NCBI GenBank assembly: GCA_050084515.1
Contig: CM114274.1
Coordinates: 29,512,001 to 29,576,000, forward strand
DNA: 64,000 bases
From: Blasia pusilla
Taxonomy: Eukaryota; Marchantiophyta; Marchantiopsida; Blasiales
Direction of reading: 5' to 3'
Part shown: piece after piece, positions 37,345 through 48,830 of the stretch
Position numbering within the stretch: the first letter of the stretch is position 1
Layout of the letters: the number at the start of each line of letters is the position of its first letter
The notes under the pieces: generated by a model
What the model was told of the DNA's origin: nothing
Databases searched by the model: none
The model's input: only the letters and a program-made list of their open reading frames with translations
Made by a program: the position numbers and the translations under genes

Positions 37345-38945
37345 CTTTAGGGGCTCTTTTTGATGTTTTAGATCTTCAAAAATCTTTAAGTTGTCAATAT
37401 ATGCCTACTTTTAAGCTCAAAGAAAACTATGGGTCCTCAAGATCTTTTTTAGTGCAAGAATAATATCCTTAATATTTACCAAAATTTCCACTAGAATAAA
37501 TCTTTTTTGCTACTTAAGAACATAAAAAACCAACAATTTCCTCCAATTACCAATACCATATGAAGGTGAAATATTTCTTTACCTTTGTGTAAGACTGGTG
37601 CATGTTTTCCCCTCCTAGGGTAGCCAAAACTTGTAAAATATTTTCCTCCCTCCCAAAAATAGGATTATGACACACCTCCCATAATCCATAACCTTATAAC
37701 ACATTGCATGGGCCATGACATCGAGTTCAGATAAAAAAATGAACAACCCAAAATTTTCTCTAATTACCACTTCTATGGCTTGGTAAGTACCAATTTATCC
37801 TTTGACAGAGGTGGTAAGTTAGAGTTTACCCTTGTCTAGAAGTGGTGTTGTGTTTTTTCGAGAATGTAATGAAAAAATTTAATTTGCATCTCTAGAAGAA
37901 AAATCATTATCACACACCTCTCACAACCCAAAAGTTTCTCCAATTTTCACTCCTATGGCCTTGTAAGTACTAATTTACCCTTTGGTAGAGGTGGTAAGTT
38001 TGAGTTTATCCTTCTCTAGAAGTAGCAATGTGTTTTTTTAAGTTCACGTAAAAAAAATTGGCATTTTTTTTTGGCATCCTTAGAAGGTCAGCCACTATAA
38101 CATATGTGTGATAAAATGAATCCAAAACCTTAAAGCCTATGGCATTGCATCAAGATCACAAGATGACCAACCCAAAAATTTCTCCAATTACCACCAAGGT
38201 TTTGCATAAACCAAAAAATATAAAACCTTTCTAGTTATGACTTTATAACACATCTCCAATAGACCAGAATCCAAATTTGTTTGGCATTATCTCAAAGAAA
38301 TTCGTTAAATATTTCCTAAGCAAAAGTGTTCCAATGTTAGAAAATGATGATAAGATTTCAAATCTGAGATCCAAAATTTTTAAGTGATTTTGAAAAAACA
38401 TCAGACCTTAGTGCATCTTATGGGCCGAGAATCTTGAGTGGGAGGATTCTTGAATGGCACTTTAGGATTCCAAGAAGGAGTGAATTCTACAAATGGATAA
38501 TTCCACTCCCAAAAGTTTTTGGATGATAATTTTTCAGAATGTGCAATAAGATTATGATATAAAATACTTGCGGTCATTATGGTGTTTTTAGTTTTTCAAA
38601 GAGTCCTTTAGATCTCAATATATGGCTACGTACTTTTAAGCTCAAAACGGTTTAAGAAAGTAACAACATGAAGAGTAAGGGTCCTCGAGGTTTTTTTTTT
38701 TTTTTTGGGCCAAGAACCATACCCTTCATATTCCCCAAATTATCTACTAAAATAGATTTTCTTCTACTTAAATAACATGAAAAACCAACAATTCCCTTCT
38801 ATTACCATTACTATATGGTAGCAAACATACCTTTACCATCTCTAGTGATGGTGAAATATTTTCCTTGTAAGGTTGCTAGAAATTGTAAAATATTTTCCTC
38901 CCTCCAAGAAAAAGCATTATGACATAAATCCCATACATAGAAACC
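37345..38945. repeat. Degenerate direct repeats
   Basis: A block at about 37345-37690 recurs at about 38575-38945 (shared CAATATATG-CTAC, TACTTTTAAGCTCAAA, TTGTAAAATATTTTCCTCCC). Between them, a unit beginning CAACCCAAAA at 37744 recurs at 37925 (181 bp later) and partly at about 38168 (shared AGAGGTGGTAAGTT, TCTAGAAGT). No protein coding seen. A poly-T run lies at about 38690-38706. Confidence 0.75.
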
Positions 38946-39684
38946 CCTATACCTTAAGAGGTTATTTTGGTTGGTCATGAAACTATGAAGCATTACACAT
39001 GTTATCCATCTAACTACATGGTTGTTATTTTTTGTGCGGCTTGTACATTTGAGATATTTCATCAATTTTTACAATGAGTACCATCTAGATTTCCAAACTC
39101 CTATACAATGCTTATTGACCACTCGTATGTGGATAAGGCGGATTATAATTCTCTTTGTCTCTTTTTGTGAGAAAGTTAAAAAGTGCGGGGAAAAAATAGA
39201 GACATTATAAGTGGACCAACTCAAGCATACCTACAATGGTAATCAAAATTGAACTTTAGAAATGACTAAACATCCAAGCATAACACGAAAGTAAAAAAGA
39301 CTAACTAGAAAGAGGACTCATAAGGAAAGGGGGAAACTAGTGAATGTATGTGTATATTTGATAATTGCAAATGATTTACTCGTTCAACCAATAGTTTGAC
39401 TTTCAATCAAAGTGTATCTAGCCAACATCAGTTGATCATTAACTAAGATCAAGTAGAGATCCATCGATCAATCTAGTTGTATACTCAAGCAAGCCCTACT
39501 TGGTGGACTCTAAGAAAATATTTGTAGGCTTTGTGTGTTTTGGAAATTTCAGTTTGTGTCTTCTAGCGTTGGCATATAGTGACTCATATAGTTTATTATT
39601 GATTCATGAGAGATACCCTAGAGGAAGAAGGAATGTGATAGACATGCATCATTTTGTCATGCACTAATAGGTCTAAGGCAATGG
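38946..39684. other. Intergenic, no gene recognised
   Basis: AT-rich DNA between the degenerate repeats and the truncated chromovirus. Only short open frames. Confidence 0.4.
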
Positions 39685-40474
39685 TGTAACTCTCTAGCTC
39701 ACAAAACCATTCTAGAGTTGCTCAAAGGTAGAATGCCCCTTAAGGCCTCAGACTCTTCTTCTTTTATATATTTAGAGATAAGTACAATGGAGAAAAATTA
39801 GCATAGCAATACAAATTAGAGTGTCTTATATCATAATATGAGAGGATCTTCTTTGGACTCTAATGTCCCTACCTCATCTTCCCTAACCTCATCATTATCT
39901 TATTTTTCACCAACCTATGGCCCCACTCTCATCTTAATCTCATTTTTTTCTCTTTTCTATTTTTTGTTGGTCCTTTCTCACTTATGCGCTATATGTCATA
40001 GACTCTAACTAAATTATGACTAACAAAGGATGGTTACAAACCTCCCCCCATTTAAGACACAACGTCCTCCTTGTGAGAACTTTCAAACTCTTGCATTATC
40101 AATGTGTATTGGTCAAGTTGGCTGAGGGTTCCCATATGGCCTCAAATACTATATATCCTTTCCATTTGACCAAGTATTCGACTCGTTGGTGATGAGCTCC
40201 TCGAGTGCGTTTCTTCAAGATACGTTCCACTTCAAATTATTTGTGATCTCCTATTATTTGACGAAGTGGTGGAGGGCGAATATTTTCCTCAAATCTTTTA
40301 GGGCGTGGGATAAACGGTCAAAGAAGAGAGACATGAAACACACGATGGATTTTCATATACATCGGTAGGTCTAGCTTATACCTCACCGCGCCCAATTTTT
40401 GTAAGATAGTGAAAGGCCCAATGTAGCAAGGATTAAGGTTACAAACTTCTACTAATGATAAATTGGTTGTTGCT
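39685..40474 (-). mobile_element. Truncated chromovirus of the element B family: 3' end plus LTR
   Basis: Minus-strand copy of the right end of element B. The LTR occupies 39685-40038 (354 bp, TGTAAC to GTTACA on the plus strand). Next is the polypurine-tract complement (40039-40053), then on the minus strand the chromodomain (KKRTRGAHHQRVEYLVKWKG, about 40070-40245) and the preceding integrase tail. Homology stops abruptly at 40474, after the equivalent of GGTTGTTGC in element B. A 180-bp satellite array starts at once. Truncation inside the element points to recombination or deletion at the satellite junction. Confidence 0.88.
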
Positions 40475-40478
40475 GAAG

Positions 40479-42065
40479 ATGACATAGTGGCATAGGATGA
40501 AAATTAAAAAGACCTTATTTTCATTGAAAATTTAATTAATTGTTCGTGTCCAAAAAGGACTTTATAATTTTTGAGCTTTTGGTCACACCTCCATTTTTCT
40601 TGAAAGTTTGCAAGTAAGCGATATGCACCTTGGAGACCATGTGTGCCAAATTTCAGCTCAAGATGAAAAACTTGGAATCCCTGATAAATGAAAAGACCCC
40701 ATTTTCATTAAAGGTTGAATGGTTCGGGTCCAAAAATGACTTGGTAATTTTGAGCTTTTGGGTCAGAACTCCATCTTGGTTGAACCTTTGCAAGAGTGCT
40801 AGATGCACCTTGGGGATCATGTATATCAAATTTCAACTGAGATGGGAAAGTTGGACAAGATGAAAAAGGAAAAGACCTTGTTTATATTGAAGGTTTAATG
40901 GTTCGGGTCCAAAACTGACCTAGCAATTTTTTAGCTTTTGGTCAGGACGCCATTTTTCTTCAAAATTTGCAAGTCAGCTATATGCACCTTGGGGATCATG
41001 TCTGCTAGATTTCAGCTCAAGATGGAAAATTTGGACAAGATGAAAAATAAAAAGACATTCTCTTTATTGAAGGTTTAATGGTTCGGGTCCAAAATTGACT
41101 TTGCAATTTTTGAGCTTTTGGTCACAACTCTATTTTTCTTGAAAGTTTTCGAGATAGTGATATGCACCTTGGGGACCATGTGTGCCAAATTTCAGCTTAA
41201 GATGAAAACTTGGAAGCCGTGATAAATGAAAAGATCCCATTTTCATTGAAGGTTTAATGGTTTGGGTCCAAAAATGACTTAGTAATTTCTGAGCTTTTGG
41301 TCACAACTCCATTTTTTTTGAACATTTTCAAATTAGATATATGCCCTTTGGAAATCAAGTGTGCCAAATTTTAGCTCAAGATGGGAAAGTTGGACAAGAT
41401 GATAAAGGAAAAGACCTTCTTTTCATCGAATGTTTAATGGTTCGAGTCCAAAAATGACTTAATAGTTTTTGAGCTTTTGGTTACAACTCAATTTTGCTTC
41501 AAACTTTGAAACAATACTAGATTCATCTTAGGGACCATGTATACCAAATGTAAGCTCAAGATGGGAAAGTTGGACAAGATGAAAAGGGCAAAGACATTCT
41601 TTTTATTGAAGGTTTAATGGTTCGGGTCTTAAAATGACGTAGCAATTTTTAAGCTTTTGGTAACAACTCTATTTTTCTTGAAATTTTTTAAATGAGCTAA
41701 ATGCACCTTGGAGATCAAGTGTGCAAAATTTCAACTCAAGATAGGAAAGTTGGACAAGATGAAAAATGAGAAGACCTTCTCTTCATTGAAGGTTTAATGG
41801 TTCGGGCCCAAAAATGACTTAGCAATTTTTGAGCTTTTGGTCATAACTCCATTTTTATTGAAACTTTGGAAGAGTACTAGATGCACCTTGGAGATCATGT
41901 GTACCAAATTTCAACTCAAGATGACACAAATGCACAAGATGAAAAATGAAAATACTTTATTTTCATTGAAGGTTGAACGGTAAGTATCAAAAAATGAATT
42001 AGTAATTTTTGAACTTTTGGTCACAAATCCATTTGGCATGAAACTTGTCAAGATGACACAAATGC
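40479..42065. repeat. 180-bp satellite array, about 8.5 units
   Basis: The word GGTTTAATGGTTCGGGTCC and variants begin at 40713, 40892, 41072, 41251, 41431, 41611, 41791 and 41971, spaced 179-180 bp. A diverged first unit starts near 40529. Each unit also has GAGCTTTTGGTCA, ATGCACCTTGG and CAAATTTCAGCTCAAGATG. The period is about one nucleosome repeat, as in many plant satellites. Units at the edges are the most diverged. Confidence 0.95.
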
Positions 42066-42563
42066 ACAATGTGGATCATGTGTTCCAAATTTTTAAAATT
42101 ATATGTTATTTCAAAATTTCAGTATAGTTTCTTCTCTTTTAAATCTTAAAAGAATAAGAAAATTTCACTTTTAAACAAGATCCATATCCCCTAAATAATT
42201 TCACTCCCCCATAAAATTTTTAAATAGTAACTATTCTTCCTCTTCCACTATTCTCACCAAAATAGCATTCACTAACTAAATTCTTAGTTAATTGTAATGA
42301 ACGATCATTTTCCTTTCCCAAAATCTCATATGTGAATTAATAAAATTATTTAAAAATAAGAAGAAATATTCATTTAAAAATTTACATATAATTTATATTT
42401 TCTAAAATCTTAGAAGAGTCATTTCATCTCACTCTTTGAAATAATTACACTATGTAATTCAAATTTAAATGATATTCTAGTCCCTTAAGTAATTTTACCC
42501 TTCCATAAAAATCAAACATCTATTCCTTCTCCATTAAAATTTAATCTCCCTTTCCATTAAATA
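42066..42563. other. AT-rich intergenic
   Basis: No gene or repeat recognised between the satellite array and the Helitron-like terminus. Confidence 0.4.
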
Positions 42564-42593
42564 CTAGTGAGAATGCCCGTGCGATGCACTGGG
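42564..42593 (-). mobile_element. Helitron-like 3' terminus (hairpin plus CTAG-T)
   Basis: On the minus strand the sequence reads CCCAGTGCATCGCACGGG (stem with a one-base bulge), then CATTCTCA, then CTAG followed by T. This is the well-known plant Helitron 3' end: a GC-rich hairpin about 8-12 nt before CTRR, inserted between A and T. The body would extend to the right (43 kb). No 5' TC terminus was identified, so the length is unknown. Confidence 0.7.
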
Positions 42594-42829
42594 ATAAAAC
42601 TTAATTTGCAAAATACCTCACTTTAAGGGCTAGGATAAGAAGAATATAGCATCTGTTTACCCTAAACGCTCATCTACCTCGCCGAGATATCGTAATAATA
42701 CTCCAACCAAGATAATAATTCAACAAGATTACAAAGTAAAACCATAGCAAATTCTTTAAAAAAAAAACCAATTTGAAAAAATCCTTAATTATTCCCAAAT
42801 GCTCGTTCTAAGAAACTATAGCAAATTCC

Positions 42830-43508
42830 TTACATGTTTTTTGAAAATAATACTGAATAAACCTTGTGCTTCAAGACCAACCCGCTTGCCCCTACATTTT
42901 CTCTCGGGCATGACTGCATGGGAATGACCCGCTGTAAGCGAAAATTACACGAAGTAGCCCGCGGGCTGCCCAACGCCTCCACCTTCACACCTGAAATAAA
43001 ACTTGCAACCCTTAGGAAGATAACCAACTGTCCTAGCCAACCTTCCAGGATCTTCACCTTGTCTTCTATGGTATGTAGTTTCATATTATATAATTTGTTT
43101 TATTCTCCCCAAATCCTTCCGAAAGGAATGAATGCATGCATCAAACTCTGTATCCAATGCAGGGGGCCAAATTTCTCGGGAAGTATGGTGCAGCGGCACA
43201 ACAAAGATTTGGCATCGCGTGACTTCACTCCTCTGCGCCTTCTTCAGAAGAAAGCACTTGCGGTCCTCGAGGGGAGGAGTGATGAGCGTCTCGGGAGCGG
43301 CTACTAGGGAGTGAGGGAGGTGGTCTATTGCGAGGTTGGAATGCGCTGATGATGTTTGTTTATTTTTGCAGGAGGAGCTGCATCTCTCGTTTGCTTGAGA
43401 GATGCAGCTCCTCTCTGCAAAAATAAACAAGCGACGACGGGGATTTATGGCAGCCATATTTTCTGGCCTAGTGCGAGATTCGTCGAATTGTGAGAAATAG
43501 ACAATCAC
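42830..43508. other. GC-richer open region, possible captured gene fragment
   Basis: Within AT-rich surroundings this block is GC-richer and open on both strands (plus 42864-43307, 147 codons; minus 43086-43508, 140 codons, and 42830-43084, 84 codons). No family was recognised. It begins about 260 bp inside the Helitron-like terminus, and Helitrons often carry host gene pieces, so capture is a plausible inference. Confidence 0.35.
43356..43430. repeat. Long near-perfect inverted repeat (33-bp arms, 8-nt loop)
   Basis: Left arm 43356-43388 and right arm 43397-43430 pair along their full length with a single one- or two-base bulge. The loop is GTTTGCTT. The stem includes GAGGAGCTGCATCTCTC. A transcript would fold into a strong hairpin, similar in size to a microRNA or small-RNA precursor stem. 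Expression is unknown. Confidence 0.9.
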
Positions 43509-44755
43509 GACGAAGTTACCAAATAAAAAACTACGGAAGTTACCTTCTAGCCACGCCCTCCTCCGCTAGTTTCAGGTGCTCCACTTCTCTAGTTTCAGGA
43601 ATAGTACTTCTCTCGCCTTCACTGCCTTCTGCATAGTTACAACTACAGTTATCACTCGTGAATGAGGTTCGAAAGTTAACAAGTGGCTCCCTCCAAGACT
43701 ACGTCAGTTTTGAGATCCAAGTGTCCCTACAGCAACAAAGACACCAAATCAAACCAAATTAGATAAAATCTACCTATCACACCACGTCACGAGCAAATAA
43801 ATAAAGTAGCTTCCCTCCTATTTAAGCTATGTAATATTTTTAGCTCCCTTAAGACGAAATGCAAGTTATGTAATAATTTTAGGTCCTTGACACGAAATGT
43901 GGTTTCACTTCTTATAACGAGGGTATGATTTCTTTTCAGTTTTTTCTTACCACTAATAGTAAGCCCCCATGTTTGGTTAATAGTATAGATGAATCAGGGC
44001 ACAAATTATTTATTTATTTAATTTATCAAAAGTTTTATAATTTATGAATATTTATATTCACCTATTATAACATTAAATAAATCATTTATTGATAAGTAAA
44101 ATTTTCTTTCTATTCCACTCAAATCCCTATCCACTTCTACCCATGTAATATGGCTCAAACAACAAAATTCAAACGTATTGCCTATTTTGTCCGATTATGA
44201 ATGTCTCTTGTCGTATTATGGATATACGGTCACGAATTATCACATACATTTTAAAAAATGATTTTTTTCAAAATTTTAATTCAAAATTTTCAAAATCATT
44301 TAAAATATTTTAATTATTAAATCATTCCACTTGTTCTACTTTTCACTTTAATACAGGCCCATGGAAAAAAATCAAAATACACTTCTTGGATATTTATTAT
44401 TTTACAAAATAATTAATGAGAACTCCTTATATCAAGTATAAGTAAAAGATGTTGAAAATATGCAAAAAAAAATCAAATATGATAAATAAAATAATTAAAT
44501 TTATATCAAACAAACCTTTCAATCATTGTACTTTCCACCTTACCCAAGGACTTGTAACCCTTGAGAAAACTTTGATCCATTTCATGAACTCACTTCATGG
44601 ACAACATTTATAATTAGCTCACATTCACAAGTCTCCTAAGTGAAATATTTTGAAATTTTATTTACAACAAATGATTTGTACCCCACAAAATATTTGATTT
44701 ATAGGAACCTCATACTTATGTACATTACAAAGATATAAATATGAACTCATTCTAT
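43509..44755. other. Intergenic, no gene recognised
   Basis: Moderate GC near 43550-43700, falling to strongly AT-rich by 44000-44750. No open frame of interest. Confidence 0.4.
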
Positions 44756-46775
44756 CTAATATGATTCATCATCAGATATTTGTAACACCGGTCTTGACAT
44801 CTCACCAACTCTTCCTCCTCTTCCCCTAGCTCTAGTCACGAGCGTCCCACCTCCACGAGGAATAGTCCTCTCCAACTCAACATCGGTTTCACAATCATCT
44901 GTTTCTTGTGTTGGCTGTGTTGGAAATATTTTACATTCTCTCTTGAAGAATCCAAAGAGTTCATGTAGCATTTGACGAGGGTAACGGTATGTTTGAGAAT
45001 ATCCCCCTTTTGTCCTTTAAGAAATATCTTGCCATAAAAAAAGTGGCAAGATCAATTTGATTCTCCTCAAAACAAGGTCATCCACAAATGGATTTTGATG
45101 ATGGTTTAGCACAAGTTGTTGAGTTATATTGAGGGCGTTTCAAACTTCCTCAGCAAAGAAGAAGTTTTCAGCCTCTCAATTTTGGAGATCTATGGCTGTT
45201 CCGTGGATGAGGCCTCCTCGATCGCACATGTCAATAAAGCGGACCTGCCGTGCTCGCATAACCTGATCAATCCTCTGTCGATGAGGGATTTTTGCGTGAA
45301 CCATCCCATCTACGTTCACTTCGGGATTATAGTTGGATTGGGGCTACGATGTCCCAAACTCAAAGTAAAATTTTCTTGCTCTTGGGTTCGCTTGCGATAT
45401 GTAGGTGGTGCATTGCTATCAAGAGTGCGGAAAGATATTGCAAAAAGGTGATAGAGTCTTCTTGACCAAGCTTGTCTACAAGTTGGACATTTGTGAGATA
45501 GTAGCACAGACTTTTGAAGACAATATGGATGCCAATAATAAGCTTTACATATGCCTCTCATGTAACAACCTTTTGCAACAATGGGGTTGAAGAAAATCAT
45601 GCACTTGGGCCAATTTTTTGGGGTTAGGGCCCCTCCTTCACTTACTGCGATTGCCTTCATCAAATCCGGAAGAACTTGCACTTGTGTGCTCAAATTCAGA
45701 GGTGTTGGGGCCAACATCAAAGGGGCATAGTTGGCAATGTTTGGATCTACGATATTTTCCCTCGCTACGCGTAGAGCTGGAGGCCACAACTGCTTGATAG
45801 GTTGAAATAAGATCATATCAACCGGATTCACGAGACAACCCTCAAGTAGAGTTCTCCCATGTTACCCTTGCTCTCCATCGCAACAATTCATCCATCTCTT
45901 GATGTTGTCTTGCCATGATGTGTTCATATGCCCTCCTCCACTGCTCTGTGTGGTTAACCATTACAACTCTTTGCCTTCTATGGAGGTCATCTCTGGCAAT
46001 AGATTCATTCACAAGCCTCTCTATCTCTCTCTTCACTCTGTCGTGCTCTTCAGGTAGTTGTTCATACTTCCCCTTCAAAACGTTGAATTTCGTGGCCAAA
46101 TCAAAATTACGTTGGGAATTTTTTATTAAACTCTCCAACTGTGATAGACAAGACATTACCTCGCTATTATCTGGAGCACTCTCCCCACGAAAGGTTCGAG
46201 GAAGAGCACACCTATGTGTAGGGCGATCACAACTCTCCCCGGGCCCATCAAGCTCATATTACGACCTACATTGAGGTCATTCAAAATATCTCGTCTATCT
46301 TTTGCCCCCATCTGCCCTCACCCTTCATCTCCACTCTCGTCATGTATCTCTTCTTCAGCAAGCTGATTATTTTTGTGTCCATCCAAGGACGATAGTATAC
46401 CTCTAAGGCTTCTTGACAATCCACCTTGCTGATAATGGCCTGATGCGCTCTTGGTGATAAAGCTTCCACTCTTGGTCATTTACACTGTGGTGGTGGGATT
46501 ATACTATCTTCTTCTCAGGGTCTCTTATCTCTTCTCGAAGACCCCTCATCCACATCGCCATACTGAACCTCCATATCCTTCATCAACTCCGCGACTTTAA
46601 GTTGAACAAATACCTTGATCACTAACTTCCTCTTCCTCTTGGGGAGGTCTTCATAATTTGGGACGCTATTGAATAAAGACCAATCCTTTGTCCACTCATT
46701 TTCTTCCACTTTCCTTGCAAATTCTCCAATCGCACGCTCCGGCCACTTCAGTTATAACTTCTTGAACTCTCCTTT
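44756..46775 (-). pseudogene. Decayed protein-coding locus of unknown family
   Basis: Successive minus-strand fragments look protein-like. 46770-46281 is one frame with a few stops (WPERAIGEFARKVEENEW, VPNYEDLPKRKRK, then SPRAHQAIISKVDCQEAL). 46156-45842 is a charged, probably coiled-coil segment (NHTEQWRRAYEHIMARQHQE). 45831-45316 is another frame, and 44971-44756 is an RG-rich acidic tail (RARGRGGRVGEM, ISDDESY). A plus-strand frame at 45405-45590 also reads a cysteine-rich pattern (HCYQECGKILQKGD, YICLSCNNLL), so coding strand is uncertain in the middle. The right end is cut off at about 46775 by the inserted element A fragment. Not recognised; possibly the first protein of another element or a host pseudogene. 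Confidence 0.45.
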
Positions 46776-47390
46776 CAAAACTTGTGGAAAGTTCCTTGAG
46801 AGTTGGTGATGTTGTTGGTGTGGAGGCACATAGGGCGATGGGAGAAGCGAGTGCGGCGACTCCTATTGTTGATGCTCAGGAGGGGCATGTGTCGAGCATA
46901 TTGTTGGGGGCGGCCACCATTGTGTACCGCACTCCTTTATTTTCTTCTTCCGATGTTATGACGTTGGGGGGTACGCCCGTCGAGGCTTTTTGGCTGGCCA
47001 CGTCGCTATGTGAGCGCGGAGTTGGAGTTCCTGCATCACGTTTAGAGGTGATTGCAGAGGAGGTGAATGACCTTCCCTTGGAGCGGATGCTCGGACCGTC
47101 CACGTCAGATTCATGGCAGGCTGCGGCTGCTAGAATGGCGGAGATGCCCACTAGACCCGCGATAGAGCGTGCCATGGCTTCTCCTGGTGTTGTGTTGCTG
47201 GATGATCGAGGAGAGGTCTTCCAGTTGGTGAGTCCTGGAGGTAGAGCTTTTAGTCCACAATGCGTCTTGTTGGATTCAGGAGCGCAACCCCTGATGTAGG
47301 GAAAAGCGTCATTCAGAGGATTGGGCTTGACGAGAGCCGATGGTGCTATCCAAGTACGCCTTCAATTCATCTCCCGTGACAAAATGTGAG
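46776..47390 (+). pseudogene. Fragment of an element A relative: gag C-terminus to protease
   Basis: The 171-codon frame at 46784-47299 aligns with the element A polyprotein at 30250-30830 on the opposite strand (shared AMGEASA-TPI-DAQE-HVSS, YR-PLFS-SDVMTLGGTP, LCERGVG-PAS). It ends CVLLDSGAQPLM before a TAG, and GKASFRGLGLTRA follows, so the protease DSG active site is intact here. Both ends break off inside the element, with no LTR. The left junction at about 46776 interrupts the decayed locus to its left. Confidence 0.88.
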
Positions 47391-47999
47391 ACCGTCTTCT
47401 TGCTCACCTAGCGGGCGTAGGTTATCTTTGTGTATCAAGGGGTTCTTCCCCTCTTCTGTCATCTTCATTGTCGTGAGGACTATAGTCTTCATGAGGTGGA
47501 AACTCCATCTTGTCTTTTACCAAAATATTAAAAGAAAGGGTTATTTAGAAATGATTCCAATAATAGTGACACGATGACAAACACTACATCCATGGATCAA
47601 CCAAGCTTCATCATTTACAAAAATTTAGAATAACACATTCATCTTTTTCAATCAAGTCTTCCATTTCTCATGAAAATTATCCAATCCTCAAACGGATTTA
47701 CAATCACACTACCACGGTTACTGTCCTTAATCTCGAATCTACATCATCTACACATAATATTTTTGCATTTGCTCTTATAGATGCAATAAGATACTCTAAG
47801 CTTTTGTGATCAGAGGGATTTAGAGCTAATGCCCACTTTCAAATCCTTTCCAAATAAGTAAATCGCACATTCGCTTGGGCATCCCCAACATGCCTTGAAG
47901 AACGACGGGGCTAGTTTAGGAGAGTTGGAAAAGATGAGATGTCTCGCAAAAGCATCAAATGTTGTCTAGCTTGTGGTTGCTGGCTACGATGGGCATGCA
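47391..47999. other. Intergenic, no gene recognised
   Basis: Short open frames only, AT-rich in the middle. Confidence 0.4.
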
Positions 48000-48830
48000 T
48001 GCGGGCTGCGGTACAATCGCCATATGGTATTACGCAGGCTACAGCGTTTAGGCCTGCGGCCCAACGTGGGTCCAACTCGTGTGTGATACGGGCCCCAACT
48101 AAAAGTGGGCATTGGGTGTGATGCACACTGGCTGAGCAAGGGTGGAATGCTCGGGTTGCGCAGGCCCGGGTGTGGGCTCATGGAGCGTGCACCTGGGCCC
48201 GCTCAGACATGTCCATCCTTAGGATGGACATAAGTTTGCGGACACAAACTTTGTCCGCGTGCAACCTTGATGCTTCCTGACACTAGTATGATTAGGTCAA
48301 AGAAATCTTCTTCATAAAAAAACTCATCATCATCAACGTCTTACAGCACAAGGCAAGGTTGCACGCAGAAAAAGTCCATGCTTGTGGACTTTAGTTTGTC
48401 CCTGGGACAGAAATTTTTGTGTGGGCTTGGATTCTCGCGGCCTGCGCCTGGGCCTACTTTGCCCGCAACGTAGACCCACACTTGGCTAGTATGGACCCAA
48501 TCAAGCAACCTATCACTCATTCTTGCCAGTAATTTTGTAGTGCGCACCTACACCTCGCTCGTAGAGGCGTGGATCGAGCTTGAACTAGCCCATAGAGACC
48601 AAGCCAAATGTGGGCTTGGTTATGGGCCCAATGCAGGCAAGTGTTGGCTTAGGATGGGCCACGCGCAACCTTAATGCGGGCCTGCAAAGGGTTCATCGGC
48701 CGCAAACCCATTCAATCCTTGCTTGCCTCCCTTAATCCGAGCCTACACTTGTTCCCGTATGGGCCACTAGGTAATGGAAAAACATGGGCGGGGGCATGTC
48801 CGTGGACATATCCCACGTACACACAAGTCA
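48000..48830. repeat. GC-rich dispersed repeat with inverted copies
   Basis: Rich in GGGCCCG, TGGGCC and CGGGC words within AT-rich DNA. A forward end unit, GACACAAACTTTGTCCGCGT followed by GCAACC (48241-48266), faces a reverse unit starting GGTTGCACGC (48358-48402), separated by about 90 bp. The same unit closes a similar GC-rich block at about 57565. Also has the palindrome TCCATCCTTAGGATGGA (48212-48228). This is perhaps a small non-autonomous element family. Confidence 0.6.

Noticed and set aside
45316-45831. RING or PHD finger on the minus strand (cysteine-rich stretch)
   Set aside because: Spacing does not fit either family well, and the opposite strand is equally cysteine-patterned, so the coding strand is uncertain.
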